From: Methylococcaceae bacterium
Lineage (GTDB): Bacteria; Pseudomonadota; Gammaproteobacteria; Methylococcales; Methylomonadaceae
NCBI GenBank assembly: GCA_030627205.1
Contig: DAOUSN010000018.1
Span: forward strand, 1-46,785
DNA length: 46,785 nucleotides
Direction: 5' to 3'
This document shows, piece by piece, positions 15,566 through 24,883 of the stretch. Numbering within the stretch: position 1 is the stretch's first letter; each line of letters begins with the position of its first letter. The notes under the pieces were generated by a model. That model was not told where the DNA came from, did no database searches, and saw only the letters and a program-made list of their open reading frames with translations. The position numbers were made by a program, and so were the translations under genes.

Positions 15566-17432
15566 TGTTGTCCTTAAATTTAGGGTCATAGTCGGCTAAA
15601 AACTTTTTAATCACTTTTGCAGCCATTGGAGCTGCAACTGACCCACCATGACCACCATTTTCAACAATCACCGCAACAGCAATTTGTGGGTCAGCTACAG
15701 GTGCAAAACTAATAAACAAAGCATGATCGTGAAGCTTCTTTTTCAATTTATGACTATTATAAGTTTCATTCTGTTTTACCGTAAAGACTTGGGCTGTTCC
15801 TGTTTTTCCTGCAATTTGATAATTTATACCTGTAGAAATTCTTCTTGCTGTCCCTCCTTGCCCGTGTACCACATTAACCATTGCGGCAATAATTTCATCA
15901 ATATTTTTTGCCTTTAATGGGATAGATGCCTTTCCAGGCTTGGTAAATACTGAAATAGTATGGTTAGATTGCGTAATTCTATCAACTAAAAATGGATTGA
16001 CAATTTTCCCATAATTAGCAAGTGTTGCTGTTGCTCTAGCTAATTGTAAAGGGGTGGTTAATGTAAATCCTTGACCGATACCTGTAATAATTGAATTGCC
16101 AGGATACCAAACTTTTTTCTTATGTTCTTTTTTCCATGCACGTGATGGAAATAATCCACTTTTTTCACCCTGCAGATCAATTCCTGTTTTTTGCCCGAAC
16201 CCAAATTTAGACATAAAACTGTGCATTCGGTCTATTCCTAGGGTCATTGCTAAACTATAAAAATACACATCACAAGATTGAGTAATCGCTTTTTTTAGAT
16301 TAGTTGAGCCATGCCCCCAGCGTTTCCAGTCTCTAAACCGATGTTTAACATTGGGTAATTTATAATAACCAGGACAATAAATACTCTCACGGGGTTTAAT
16401 CACTCCATATTCAAGTCCGGCTAATCCCATAAAAGGTTTTATCGTTGAACCGGGGGGGTATTGACCTCGTAATGCTCGATTAAACATAGGCCTATCTTCT
16501 GAGTCTTGTAAAGCTCGATAATCTTTAGTGCTAATGCCATTAACAAAAAGATTGGGATCAAAACTTGGGCGACTAGTAAATACTAGCACATCTCCAGTTT
16601 TAATTTCAATTGCTACGATAGCGCCATTATAGCCTTCTAGTGCATTGTATGCTACTTCTTGTAATTTTATATCCAGTGTTAAATAAAGATTAGCACCTGA
16701 TTGTGAATCTACTTTTCTTAAGGTATTAACGGATCGCCCTTGAGCATTGGTTTCTTCTTCGGTATAACCTGCTTTACCATGTAGTAAAGCTTCATATGAC
16801 TTTTCAACCCCTACTTTTCCTACAAAATGCGTACCTCTATATTCAGCAAAAGGGAGTGATTTAAGCTCTTTTTTATTAATTCTACCAACATAACCAACAA
16901 CATGTGCTGTTAACAATCCGTGAGAATAATATCGAGTTGAGCTGACATTTATTTCAACGCCTGGAAAAAAAGGTCGCATAACCGCAAATCTAGCCACCTC
17001 TTCTTCGGTTAAATTTGAAAGAAAAGGGATGGTTTCAAAATATTTACGACGCTTACGCTGTTTATAGAAATCAATTATTTTTTTATCTGGAATCGCTAAG
17101 AGCTGTTGTAATCTAGCTAACGTTTCTTTTAGGTTTCCATTTTTCTTAACCTTCTCAGGAAAAATTTTTAAATTATAAGCAGGACGATTTTCAGCTAGAA
17201 CAACGCCATTTCTATCATAAATAACACCACGCATAGGCGGAATTGAAGAAATTCTAATCTGATTTTTAGTCGCTAGAGTTGCATAGTACTCAAAACCTTC
17301 AATTTGTAAGTAAACCAGACGCACCACTAATCCAGTCATTGATACAATTATCAGTATAAAAATAATAACTACTCGATTGAAAAAAATACGATTTTCAGCA
17401 ATAGCATCTCTGATAGTATAGCGACCTGACAT
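15552..17432 (-). CDS. mrdA: PBP2 (MrdA), elongation-specific peptidoglycan transpeptidase
   Basis: A 626-residue inner-membrane enzyme cross-linking new wall in the Rod complex. One N-terminal membrane helix (about 21-42), a pedestal domain with the PPMRGVIYDRNG segment, and the transpeptidase domain with nucleophile S329 in PPGSTIKP, SxD-type second motif in TQSCDVYFY, and KTGTAQ. The zinc-binding aspartate and histidine region of PBP2 could not be judged. The start ATG at 17432 has AGGA seven bases upstream. It is 12 bp after mreD and overlaps mrdB, typical of one operon. Confidence 0.96.
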   Translation of the reverse strand: MSGRYTIRDAIAENRIFFNRVVIIFILIIVSMTGLVVRLVYLQIEGFEYYATLATKNQIRISSIPPMRGVIYDRNGVVLAENRPAYNLKIFPEKVKKNGNLKETLARLQQLLAIPDKKIIDFYKQRKRRKYFETIPFLSNLTEEEVARFAVMRPFFPGVEINVSSTRYYSHGLLTAHVVGYVGRINKKELKSLPFAEYRGTHFVGKVGVEKSYEALLHGKAGYTEEETNAQGRSVNTLRKVDSQSGANLYLTLDIKLQEVAYNALEGYNGAIVAIEIKTGDVLVFTSRPSFDPNLFVNGISTKDYRALQDSEDRPMFNRALRGQYPPGSTIKPFMGLAGLEYGVIKPRESIYCPGYYKLPNVKHRFRDWKRWGHGSTNLKKAITQSCDVYFYSLAMTLGIDRMHSFMSKFGFGQKTGIDLQGEKSGLFPSRAWKKEHKKKVWYPGNSIITGIGQGFTLTTPLQLARATATLANYGKIVNPFLVDRITQSNHTISVFTKPGKASIPLKAKNIDEIIAAMVNVVHGQGGTARRISTGINYQIAGKTGTAQVFTVKQNETYNSHKLKKKLHDHALFISFAPVADPQIAVAVIVENGGHGGSVAAPMAAKVIKKFLADYDPKFKDNNENQ

Positions 17433-17444
17433 AAAACATCCTAA

Positions 17445-17966
17445 TTAGCTACTTTTACCGACATGACGGATAAAGTGCAGTATGGGGTTAATAAAAGGCC
17501 AAACTAAAGTTCCTGTTAAAATAGATAACCAAAAAGACATCGAAAAATGACGAGTCATTTTTAATGCATCGCCTCCAAACATACTAGAAATTTTCGTTAC
17601 TCCCCGCATAGATTCTACCCAAAAAACTATTATCTGAGCGATTAATAAACAACTAAAAATAAATACCATTTGCTGTAGTAATGGAAATTGGCGTAATCGC
17701 TTATGCAAAGTTATACAAACATAAACTATTAACACATAAACTAATGCATGTTCACCTAGAGGACAGCCAATAAGAACATCAGTCAATAAACCTACAAGCC
17801 AGGCATTAACAACGCCTTGTTGATAAGGTAGAGCAAGTGACCAATAGATAAGTAGCAATAAGACCCAGTCGGGGTTCAAATGACTAATAACGAGAGGAAA
17901 CGGCGCAATTCTCAAACACATCGCCAAGATGAGCGTTAAAATTAAATTTTTATAATCATTCATCAT
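17445..17966 (-). CDS. mreD: MreD, rod-shape-determining membrane protein
   Basis: A 173-residue hydrophobic protein with five or six predicted helices and the family features NPDWVLLLLIYWSLALP near residue 31 and WLVGLLTDVLIGCPLGEHAL near residue 56. MreD links MreC to the Rod machinery at the inner membrane. Its start overlaps the mreC stop (ATG at 17964-17966 or 17961-17963). Confidence 0.93.
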   Translation of the reverse strand: MMNDYKNLILTLILAMCLRIAPFPLVISHLNPDWVLLLLIYWSLALPYQQGVVNAWLVGLLTDVLIGCPLGEHALVYVLIVYVCITLHKRLRQFPLLQQMVFIFSCLLIAQIIVFWVESMRGVTKISSMFGGDALKMTRHFSMSFWLSILTGTLVWPFINPILHFIRHVGKSS

Positions 17967-18864
17967 GATTAGATTCCACCTTATTTGTATGGGAATCTAT
18001 ATTCGTTTTATCTTCTGTATCTTCTGTTGCAATCAAGACTATAGATTTAGGTTTATTTAAAACAATAAGAACTTCTCGAATTTTATCCAATTGCGCCACA
18101 GGTGTTGCAATAATATTAGAAAAAGATCCCCTCATTTTATTTATTTTACCAACAATTGCAACAGGGTAACCTCGAGGAAAAGTACCATCTAACCCTGAAG
18201 AAATTAACAAGTCTCCCTTTTTAATATCCGCTTGATTAGATACATAAGGAAGTTTTAATTCATTATATTGACCATTACCAAAAGCAATCGTTCGCAAACC
18301 ATTGCGATTAACTTCAACAGCAATTGCATGACTTGGATCTGTAATCATCATAATTTCAGAACTTAATGGATATTCTCTAATCACCTGCCCCACAATACCG
18401 TTTGTATCCAATACAGGCTGACGTTTATTGACACCAAAATGTGTCCCTTTATCCACTAAAATAACATGTTCATAAGGAAAATGGGTTGCACCAATTAATT
18501 CAGCCGCTAATACATGTTCACCTAAAGTATAGGATTTATTCATCAAAGCACGTAGACGGATATTTTCTTTTTCTAAGTTCTTTAATTTTAATAAATCTGT
18601 TTTACGTAATAATGCTTGTCTTTTCAAAGTTTTATTTTCTTTTTTTAGGTCAGAATAAGAAACTAAAAGCTGAAAAGTTTGGTTAGTTACGGATAGCGGC
18701 AAACTTACTATAGACTGAATAGGATAAACAACAACAGATAAAAAGGCACGAATACTATCTAAGCGCGAACTTTGACGTTCTATTGCTAATAATAAAACAG
18801 AGAGTAGCACCAAAACTAATAAACGTGTATTAAGTGAAGGTCCTCTTGCAAATAAAAGTTTTAT
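17956..18864 (-). CDS. mreC: MreC, rod-shape-determining protein, apparent AUA start
   Basis: Periplasmic scaffold anchored by one N-terminal helix; activates PBP2/RodA. Conserved features: membrane helix LLVLVLLSVLLLAIE, the SIRAF and YPIQSIVSLP segments, a coiled coil (about 65-100), and the beta-barrel core with YEHVILVDKGTHFGVNKRQP and SGLDGTFPRGYPVA. The usual first residues (MKLLFARGPS) are encoded from 18864, but the first codon is ATA, with GAGG six bases before it. From there back to the in-frame stop at 18895-18897 there is no ATG, GTG or TTG. The first accepted start is TTG at 18813, which would cut off the cytoplasmic tail and part of the helix. I place the start at ATA, giving 302 residues. 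Confidence 0.85.
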   Translation of the reverse strand: MKLLFARGPSLNTRLLVLVLLSVLLLAIERQSSRLDSIRAFLSVVVYPIQSIVSLPLSVTNQTFQLLVSYSDLKKENKTLKRQALLRKTDLLKLKNLEKENIRLRALMNKSYTLGEHVLAAELIGATHFPYEHVILVDKGTHFGVNKRQPVLDTNGIVGQVIREYPLSSEIMMITDPSHAIAVEVNRNGLRTIAFGNGQYNELKLPYVSNQADIKKGDLLISSGLDGTFPRGYPVAIVGKINKMRGSFSNIIATPVAQLDKIREVLIVLNKPKSIVLIATEDTEDKTNIDSHTNKVESNHDE

Positions 18865-18930
18865 AGCAAACCTCAGACAATTAAAATAAAACGGTTAATG
18901 TTATTTCTACAAAAACCAGTTATTCATAGA

Positions 18931-18960
18931 GATACCAATCCTCATTTTAAGGTAGGTATC
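18931..18960 (-). promoter_or_regulatory. Hairpin in the mreB-mreC intergenic region
   Basis: GATACC at 18931-18936 pairs with GGTATC at 18955-18960, with an inner CCT/AGG pair. It lies in the 134-bp space between mreB and mreC without a T-run, so it may be a processing or stability element. Weak evidence. Confidence 0.3.
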
Positions 18961-18998
18961 ACTAATTAAAGTGTAAAATAAACAATGAAGAGTGGCTA

Positions 18999-20087
<1,089 letters not shown>

Positions 20088-20161
20088 TTATCAATCAATT
20101 GGGTATTTAGGCAAGATATAACGTATCATATTTGCTAATTAACGTATTTCAAATAAAAATT

Positions 20162-20172
20162 TGGAGGAAAAA
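20162..20172 (+). promoter_or_regulatory. Strong ribosome-binding site of gatC
   Basis: GGAGG followed by AAAAA-type spacing directly before ATG 20173. It decides the start of gatC against the TTG overlapping it. Confidence 0.8.
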
Positions 20173-20460
20173 ATGTCATTATTAACGGATGATGTAAAAA
20201 AAATAGCCCACCTTGCTAGAGTGGGAATTAATGAAGAAAATGTAGCAAGTTATGCCCAAGATTTATCAGCTATGTTAGATTTGATGGTTCAAATGGAGGA
20301 ATTAAACACAGATGGAGTTATCCCCATGTCTCATCCCCTTGACCCCACACAACGATTGCGTCCCGATAAAATCACAGAAACTAATCAGCGCGATAAATTT
20401 CAAACGCTTGCATCGCAAACAGAGGCAGGCTTATATCTTGTTCCTAAAGTTCTTGATTAA
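20173..20460 (+). CDS. gatC: GatC, aspartyl/glutamyl-tRNA amidotransferase subunit C
   Basis: A 95-residue subunit holding GatA and GatB together in the enzyme that amidates misacylated Glu-tRNA(Gln) or Asp-tRNA(Asn). Family features: VKKIAHLARVGINEEN and the C-terminal MSHPLDP, LRPDKITET, FLVPKV-like LYLVPKVLD. I chose ATG 20173; an upstream TTG at 20161 is part of the strong ribosome site (GGAGGAAAAA) and is not the start. Divergent from mreB, the common gammaproteobacterial arrangement, and 20 bp ahead of gatA. Confidence 0.95.
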   Translation: MSLLTDDVKKIAHLARVGINEENVASYAQDLSAMLDLMVQMEELNTDGVIPMSHPLDPTQRLRPDKITETNQRDKFQTLASQTEAGLYLVPKVLD

Positions 20461-20480
20461 TGTTTTCAGTTCAATAAATT

Positions 20481-21929
20481 ATGCATAATAAAACCATTAC
20501 CGAATTAGCTCAAAGCTTACGTGCTAACGATATTTCTAGTGTTGAATTAACCCAAATCTATTTTGATCGAATTAAACAGTACGGTTCACTTAATAGCTAT
20601 ATTACAGTCACAGAGAAGCAAGCTTTAGCAGATGCTCATGCGGCTGATAAACGTTTAAAGGCGGGTAACGCGCCCATATTAACGGGTATTCCACTGGCTC
20701 AAAAAGATATTTTTTGTACGGAGGGCATTAAAACGAGTTGCGGTTCAAAAATGTTAGATAATTTTATTGCGCCTTATAATGCAACCGTTATTGAAAAATT
20801 TAATGCCGCAGGGGCAGTTATGCTGGGAAAATTAAATATGGATGAGTTTGCAATGGGATCATCTAATGAAACCAGTTTTTACGGTCATGTGCAAAACCCT
20901 TGGGATAATAATACAGTTGCAGGAGGATCTTCAGGAGGCTCTGCCGCAGCCGTTGCTGCTCGTTTAGCTGTCGCCACAACAGGAACAGATACAGGCGGAT
21001 CTATTAGACAACCGGCTTCTTTTTGTGGCATTACAGGTTTAAAACCGACTTATGGGCGTGTTTCTCGTTATGGCATGATTGCTTATGCTTCAAGTCTAGA
21101 TCAAGGCGGGACGATGACGCGTAGTGCGGAAGATTCCGCTATTTTATTACAAGTAATGGCAGGCTTTGATGAAAAAGATTCAACCAGTGCTAATAAAATA
21201 GTTCCTGACTACAGTAAAAATTTAAATCAGAGTTTGAAAGGACTAAAAATTGGTTTGCCTAAAGAGTTTTTTAGTGAAGATTTAAATGTCGATATTGCAG
21301 CTACCCTTCTTGCAGCCATTGATGAATATAAAAAATTAGGGGCGGAAATAAAAGAAATTTCAATGCCGATGTTGAAATATGCTATCCCTGCTTATTATGT
21401 GATTGCCTCGGCTGAATGTTCGGCTAATTTATCACGTTTTGATGGGGTGCGTTATGGCTATCGTTGTGATAACCCAGAAGACTTAAATGATTTATACACG
21501 CGTTCACGAGGGGAAGCCTTCGGAGCGGAAGTTAAACGCCGTATTTTAATGGGAACGTATGCATTATCTGCGGGGTATTATGATGCTTATTATATAAAAG
21601 CCCAGAAGACTCGCCGTTTAATTGCTGAAGACTTTAAAAAAACATTGAACGAAGTTGATGTCTTAATGGGGCCTGTTACCCCATCGACTGCCTTTGGCAT
21701 CGGAGAAAAAACCAATGATCCAATTCAAATGTATTTAGCCGATATTTACACAATTGCAATTAATTTAGCAGGGTTACCTGCAATGTCTATCCCTACAGGT
21801 TTTATTGATAAAAAACCTGTCGGTTTACAAATCATTGGAAATTATTTCGAAGAAGCACAGCTATTGAATGTAGCGCATCAATATCAACAAGTAACCGACT
21901 GGCATCAACAAATCCCTAAAGGTTATTAA
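20481..21929 (+). CDS. gatA: GatA, glutamyl-tRNA(Gln) amidotransferase subunit A
   Basis: A 482-residue amidase-signature enzyme releasing ammonia from glutamine for tRNA amidation. The Ser-cisSer-Lys triad is visible: K75 in PLAQKDIF and the two serines of the [14 protein letters not shown] loop, followed by [16 protein letters not shown]. Full length and intact. GatA needs GatB for tRNA-dependent amidation, yet gatB does not follow; 16 bp downstream is a Uma2 gene. gatB must lie elsewhere if the pathway works. Confidence 0.96.
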   Translation: MHNKTITELAQSLRANDISSVELTQIYFDRIKQYGSLNSYITVTEKQALADAHAADKRLKAGNAPILTGIPLAQKDIFCTEGIKTSCGSKMLDNFIAPYNATVIEKFNAAGAVMLGKLNMDEFAMGSSNETSFYGHVQNPWDNNTVAGGSSGGSAAAVAARLAVATTGTDTGGSIRQPASFCGITGLKPTYGRVSRYGMIAYASSLDQGGTMTRSAEDSAILLQVMAGFDEKDSTSANKIVPDYSKNLNQSLKGLKIGLPKEFFSEDLNVDIAATLLAAIDEYKKLGAEIKEISMPMLKYAIPAYYVIASAECSANLSRFDGVRYGYRCDNPEDLNDLYTRSRGEAFGAEVKRRILMGTYALSAGYYDAYYIKAQKTRRLIAEDFKKTLNEVDVLMGPVTPSTAFGIGEKTNDPIQMYLADIYTIAINLAGLPAMSIPTGFIDKKPVGLQIIGNYFEEAQLLNVAHQYQQVTDWHQQIPKGY

Positions 21930-21945
21930 CAAAGGATTTTATATC

Positions 21946-22551
21946 ATGGCGACTATTACTAAATTTTCACAATTAGATTTAGAACATACCTATAGCTATG
22001 CAGATTATTTGTGTTGGAAATTCAAAGAACGAGTAGAAATTATTAAAGGTAAAGTGATGTTAATGTCACCTGCGCCGAATGTTAATCATCAACGGCTTTC
22101 TGGAAAATTATCTTACCAAATCGCCCATTATTTACATCGTAAACAGTGTGAGTTATTTGTCGCCCCTTTTGATGTAAAACTTTACAATAGTAAAAAAGAA
22201 CATCTTAGTGATGATAAAGCTTTTAGTGTAGTGCAACCTGATTTATGCGTAATTTGTGATAAAAATAAATTAACAAAACAAGGTTGTGAGGGTGCGCCTG
22301 ATTGGATTATTGAAATTGTCTCTAGAGGTAATTCTAAAAAAGACTTGTTGTTAAAGTATGCGTTATATCAAGAAAATGGGGTAGAAGAATATTGGTTAGT
22401 TTATCCTTATGAAGAGGCTGTTCATCAATTCATTTTAAATAAAAAAACTGAACGTTATCAATTGTATAAAATTTATGCACAAGATGGCACGATCACCCCT
22501 TGTTTATTTCCTGAATTAGAAATTGATTTAGCGGAAGTTTTTGTAGAATAG
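21946..22551 (+). CDS. Uma2 family (DUF820) putative PD-(D/E)XK endonuclease
   Basis: A 201-residue protein of the Uma2 family, abundant in cyanobacteria and scattered elsewhere. Visible core: ELIKG-like RVEIIKGKVMLMSPAP at 30-45, VVQPDLCVICD with the motif Asp near residue 104, and APDWIIEIVSRGN with the second acidic residue near 125, then a Lys/Tyr helix KDLLLKYALYQENGVEEYW. This is the PD-(D/E)XK-like fold; the natural substrate is unknown. It starts 16 bp after gatA in place of gatB, so it probably entered by insertion or rearrangement. Confidence 0.88.
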   Translation: MATITKFSQLDLEHTYSYADYLCWKFKERVEIIKGKVMLMSPAPNVNHQRLSGKLSYQIAHYLHRKQCELFVAPFDVKLYNSKKEHLSDDKAFSVVQPDLCVICDKNKLTKQGCEGAPDWIIEIVSRGNSKKDLLLKYALYQENGVEEYWLVYPYEEAVHQFILNKKTERYQLYKIYAQDGTITPCLFPELEIDLAEVFVE

Positions 22552-22659
22552 AAGAAGGGGTTTTATGAGTTTCACTATTACATTTTCCAAAATCAATGCG
22601 TGTTAATGAACAACTAATACCTAAACAAAAACAACGGTTTTTACCATTATGCCCTTGCT

Positions 22660-22739
22660 CAATTGACCTGTAAGATAAAAAAGTTACCCATTATTATTTT
22701 ATCTGTTACAGTTGATAACTTGTTCGCACAGGACAATTG
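22660..22739. repeat. Nested palindromic element downstream of the Uma2 gene
   Basis: Outer arms CAATTGACCTGT (22660-22671) and ACAGGACAATTG (22728-22739) match in 11 of 12 positions. Inside, AGATAAAA (22673-22680) pairs exactly with TTTTATCT (22697-22704). It resembles a small palindromic insertion; the inner stem could also end the gatCA-Uma2 transcript. The 229-bp gap between the convergent genes has no other feature that I see. Confidence 0.5.
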
Positions 22740-22780
22740 TTTTATTTAGTTATGTCAAAAAAAATATCTGTAAATTTAAT

Positions 22781-23206
22781 TTAATTACTTATTCGTTGAA
22801 ATTGAGCGATGACATTTTGTTTTATTTTAGTCGATGAATTTCGGGGATTATATTTAATTTGAACGACTTTTTTTCCCTGTGCGTCAAAATATTTTTCCAC
22901 ATCATGATTATGAGGTTTTCTACCCCAGTCCTCTCCAATAACAAAAATATCTGCTTTAACTTTCTCACAAATAGACAAGTAATCTAGTTCATGGTAGGGA
23001 AGTACAATATCCACACAACCAAGTGCTTGAAGCATTTCAATGCGTTGTTCAAGCGGAATAACAGGAATATTAGGTTTGTACAGCTTGACCACTTCATCAG
23101 AAGCAACACCAACAGCAACTGTATCACCCAATGTGGCGCAATATTCCAACAATGCAAGATGACCCACATGCAATAAATCAAAAGTGCCTACCGTATATAC
23201 TACCAT
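22781..23206 (-). CDS. Cytidylyltransferase-like protein (TagD/GCT type)
   Basis: A 141-residue nucleotidyltransferase of the HIGH-motif superfamily: GTFDLLHVGHLALLE at 7-21 holds the HxGH nucleotide site, and the C-terminal NPRNSSTKIKQNV corresponds to the RxxxISTTKIK signature of glycerol-3-phosphate and ethanolamine-phosphate cytidylyltransferases. It probably joins CTP to a phosphorylated alcohol, giving a CDP-alcohol in the cytoplasm. The acceptor cannot be told from the sequence. It follows a CDP-alcohol phosphotransferase by 65 bp on the same strand, which strengthens the CDP-alcohol reading; an FMN or sugar nucleotidyl role is less likely. Confidence 0.82.
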   Translation of the reverse strand: MVVYTVGTFDLLHVGHLALLEYCATLGDTVAVGVASDEVVKLYKPNIPVIPLEQRIEMLQALGCVDIVLPYHELDYLSICEKVKADIFVIGEDWGRKPHNHDVEKYFDAQGKKVVQIKYNPRNSSTKIKQNVIAQFQRISN

Positions 23207-23271
23207 TATGCTATTTAACTCCTAAATTGAAGGGATTTCCGTTATTATGTTTCCTGAATTTCTGTTATTTC

Positions 23272-23925
23272 CTATAAAAGTTTCCAGCCATAGATACTCG
23301 TTATTCCAAGCGTATAAATAGCAAGAATATAAACATTGACTGAGTTACCAGAAAGTTTGGGTGTTTTAATTTGCGATACATTCAAAGCGGCAAGTCCTAA
23401 ACCACTCATATAAAGAATGATAGAAAAAGCTCCCTGACTAAAAGCCCCTTCAAATAAGAAGATGAAAACAAGTATTATGGTGTTGTTATCAAGCGCGAGT
23501 CCTGTATATTTCGATCCTCCAGCAAGACCAAACACACTAAAATAACTCAACCTGATTGCACTAGCCGCCAGCATTAAAAAAGCCCCTAATAAAAATATAG
23601 GTTCAAATTTTCCATAGCTTAGTAAAAGAATGGCGGGGGTAACGCCATAACTTACAATATCTATTAATACATCCAGTTGTCCACCAAAAGCTCGGTCGTT
23701 ACCTGTTCGTCCTTTCATTCTTCGGGCTATGAGACCATCTGCCCAGTCAAAGGCAACTGCCCAGATCATGCCAATCATTGCCGCGTAGTAAACGCCTAAG
23801 ATACTAAAGTAAATAGCTAATATTGTGCAGGCTAATCCTGAAAGTGAACACAGATTAGGAATATCTTTTACGTAGGAAAGAATGGTAGGTTGTAATTCTT
23901 GAGATTCTGCTTTGTCTGTAGTCAT
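23272..23925 (-). CDS. CDP-alcohol phosphatidyltransferase (PssA-like)
   Basis: A 217-residue integral membrane enzyme with about six helices. The family motif is DWADGLIAR near residue 60 followed by GGQLDVLID; all four Asp and the Gly residues are present. The spacing between AR and the next motif Gly is 12 residues rather than the usual 8-9, an insertion containing GRTGNDR. It would transfer a phosphoalcohol group between a CDP-activated lipid or alcohol and an acceptor. The order LSYVKDIPNLCSLSGL then the motif resembles phosphatidylserine synthase, but the neighbouring cytidylyltransferase suggests use of a soluble CDP-alcohol. No decarboxylase gene (psd) is near. Confidence 0.8.
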   Translation of the reverse strand: MTTDKAESQELQPTILSYVKDIPNLCSLSGLACTILAIYFSILGVYYAAMIGMIWAVAFDWADGLIARRMKGRTGNDRAFGGQLDVLIDIVSYGVTPAILLLSYGKFEPIFLLGAFLMLAASAIRLSYFSVFGLAGGSKYTGLALDNNTIILVFIFLFEGAFSQGAFSIILYMSGLGLAALNVSQIKTPKLSGNSVNVYILAIYTLGITSIYGWKLL

Positions 23926-24071
23926 AGTAACCTAAAACTAATAAGCATAACTTATATTTAAGTTACATCATAATGATAATTCTAAATCTTTTAAGCATAC
24001 CTATTAAAAATCCCTCGCACGGTACATCAGATATGAGGAAATTTATATATAAGTCCATTACTTACTTAATT

Positions 24072-24809
24072 TTAGGTTAATGGAATAATTTTATACCCCA
24101 ATTGACCCCAAGATAAAATATTGACGGTTTCTTTTGTCCATTCACTTAAAACAAAACGTTGGCTCTTCTGATTATCAATTGTTAATTGATGTACATTAGG
24201 GCGATGTGTATGACCATGAATTAGGCGTGTAACTTGATATTCGCGCATTATTTCAATAACAGTTTCTTGATTGACATCCATTATTTGTTGGGATTTATTT
24301 TTTTTATGAAAAAAACTGCGAAAACGATACCAGCGTGCAACCAATAATCTTAGGAATAATGGTTTCGATAATACATTTTGTTGCCAAATTTTACTATGTG
24401 ATTTTTTCCTAAAAGCTTGATAGGATAAATCATCAGTACACAATAAATCCCCATGTGTTAATAAAGTTTTTATACCAAATAAATCAATCACAGCATACTC
24501 ATCTAATAAAATAATATCTGTGTGTTGACAAAATTTCTTACCGAGTAGAAAATCACGATTTCCTGATTGTAAATAAACCTTTACCCCTGAATAGGTAAGT
24601 TGTTTTAATTGGGCTTTAATTTTATTAATTGGTGGCATAAAATCGTCATCTCCAACCCAAAGATCAAATAAATCACCTAAAATATAAAGTGCTTGTGAAT
24701 TTTTAGCTTCTGTATTCAAAAATTTTAAAAACCGTGCGGTAATTTCTGGCTTTTCAATAGCAAGATGACAATCAGAAATAAATAAAATTGTTTGTTTAGT
24801 AGCGAGCAT
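24072..24809 (-). CDS. lpxH: LpxH, UDP-2,3-diacylglucosamine diphosphatase
   Basis: A 245-residue metallophosphoesterase making lipid X from UDP-2,3-diacylglucosamine in lipid A synthesis, at the inner face of the membrane. Metal ligands are all there: FISDCHLAIE, ILGDLFDLWVGDD, SGNRDFLLG, LTHGDLLCTDD, and the final IHGHTHRP. A Lys/Arg-rich insertion between residues 150 and 180 (RWYRFRSFFHKKNK) is the usual membrane-binding helical cap. 75 bp after the cyclophilin gene. Confidence 0.95.
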   Translation of the reverse strand: MLATKQTILFISDCHLAIEKPEITARFLKFLNTEAKNSQALYILGDLFDLWVGDDDFMPPINKIKAQLKQLTYSGVKVYLQSGNRDFLLGKKFCQHTDIILLDEYAVIDLFGIKTLLTHGDLLCTDDLSYQAFRKKSHSKIWQQNVLSKPLFLRLLVARWYRFRSFFHKKNKSQQIMDVNQETVIEIMREYQVTRLIHGHTHRPNVHQLTIDNQKSQRFVLSEWTKETVNILSWGQLGYKIIPLT

Positions 24810-24883
24810 AGTACAAGAAATTTTTCTAAAAAAAGTAGACTTTCACAGAATACAATGAAAGTCTAGTGACAATCTAAGCGGTG

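Noticed and set aside
20161-20172. TTG start of gatC adding MEEK
   Set aside because: The bases are the Shine-Dalgarno GGAGG itself; ATG 20173 is correctly spaced.
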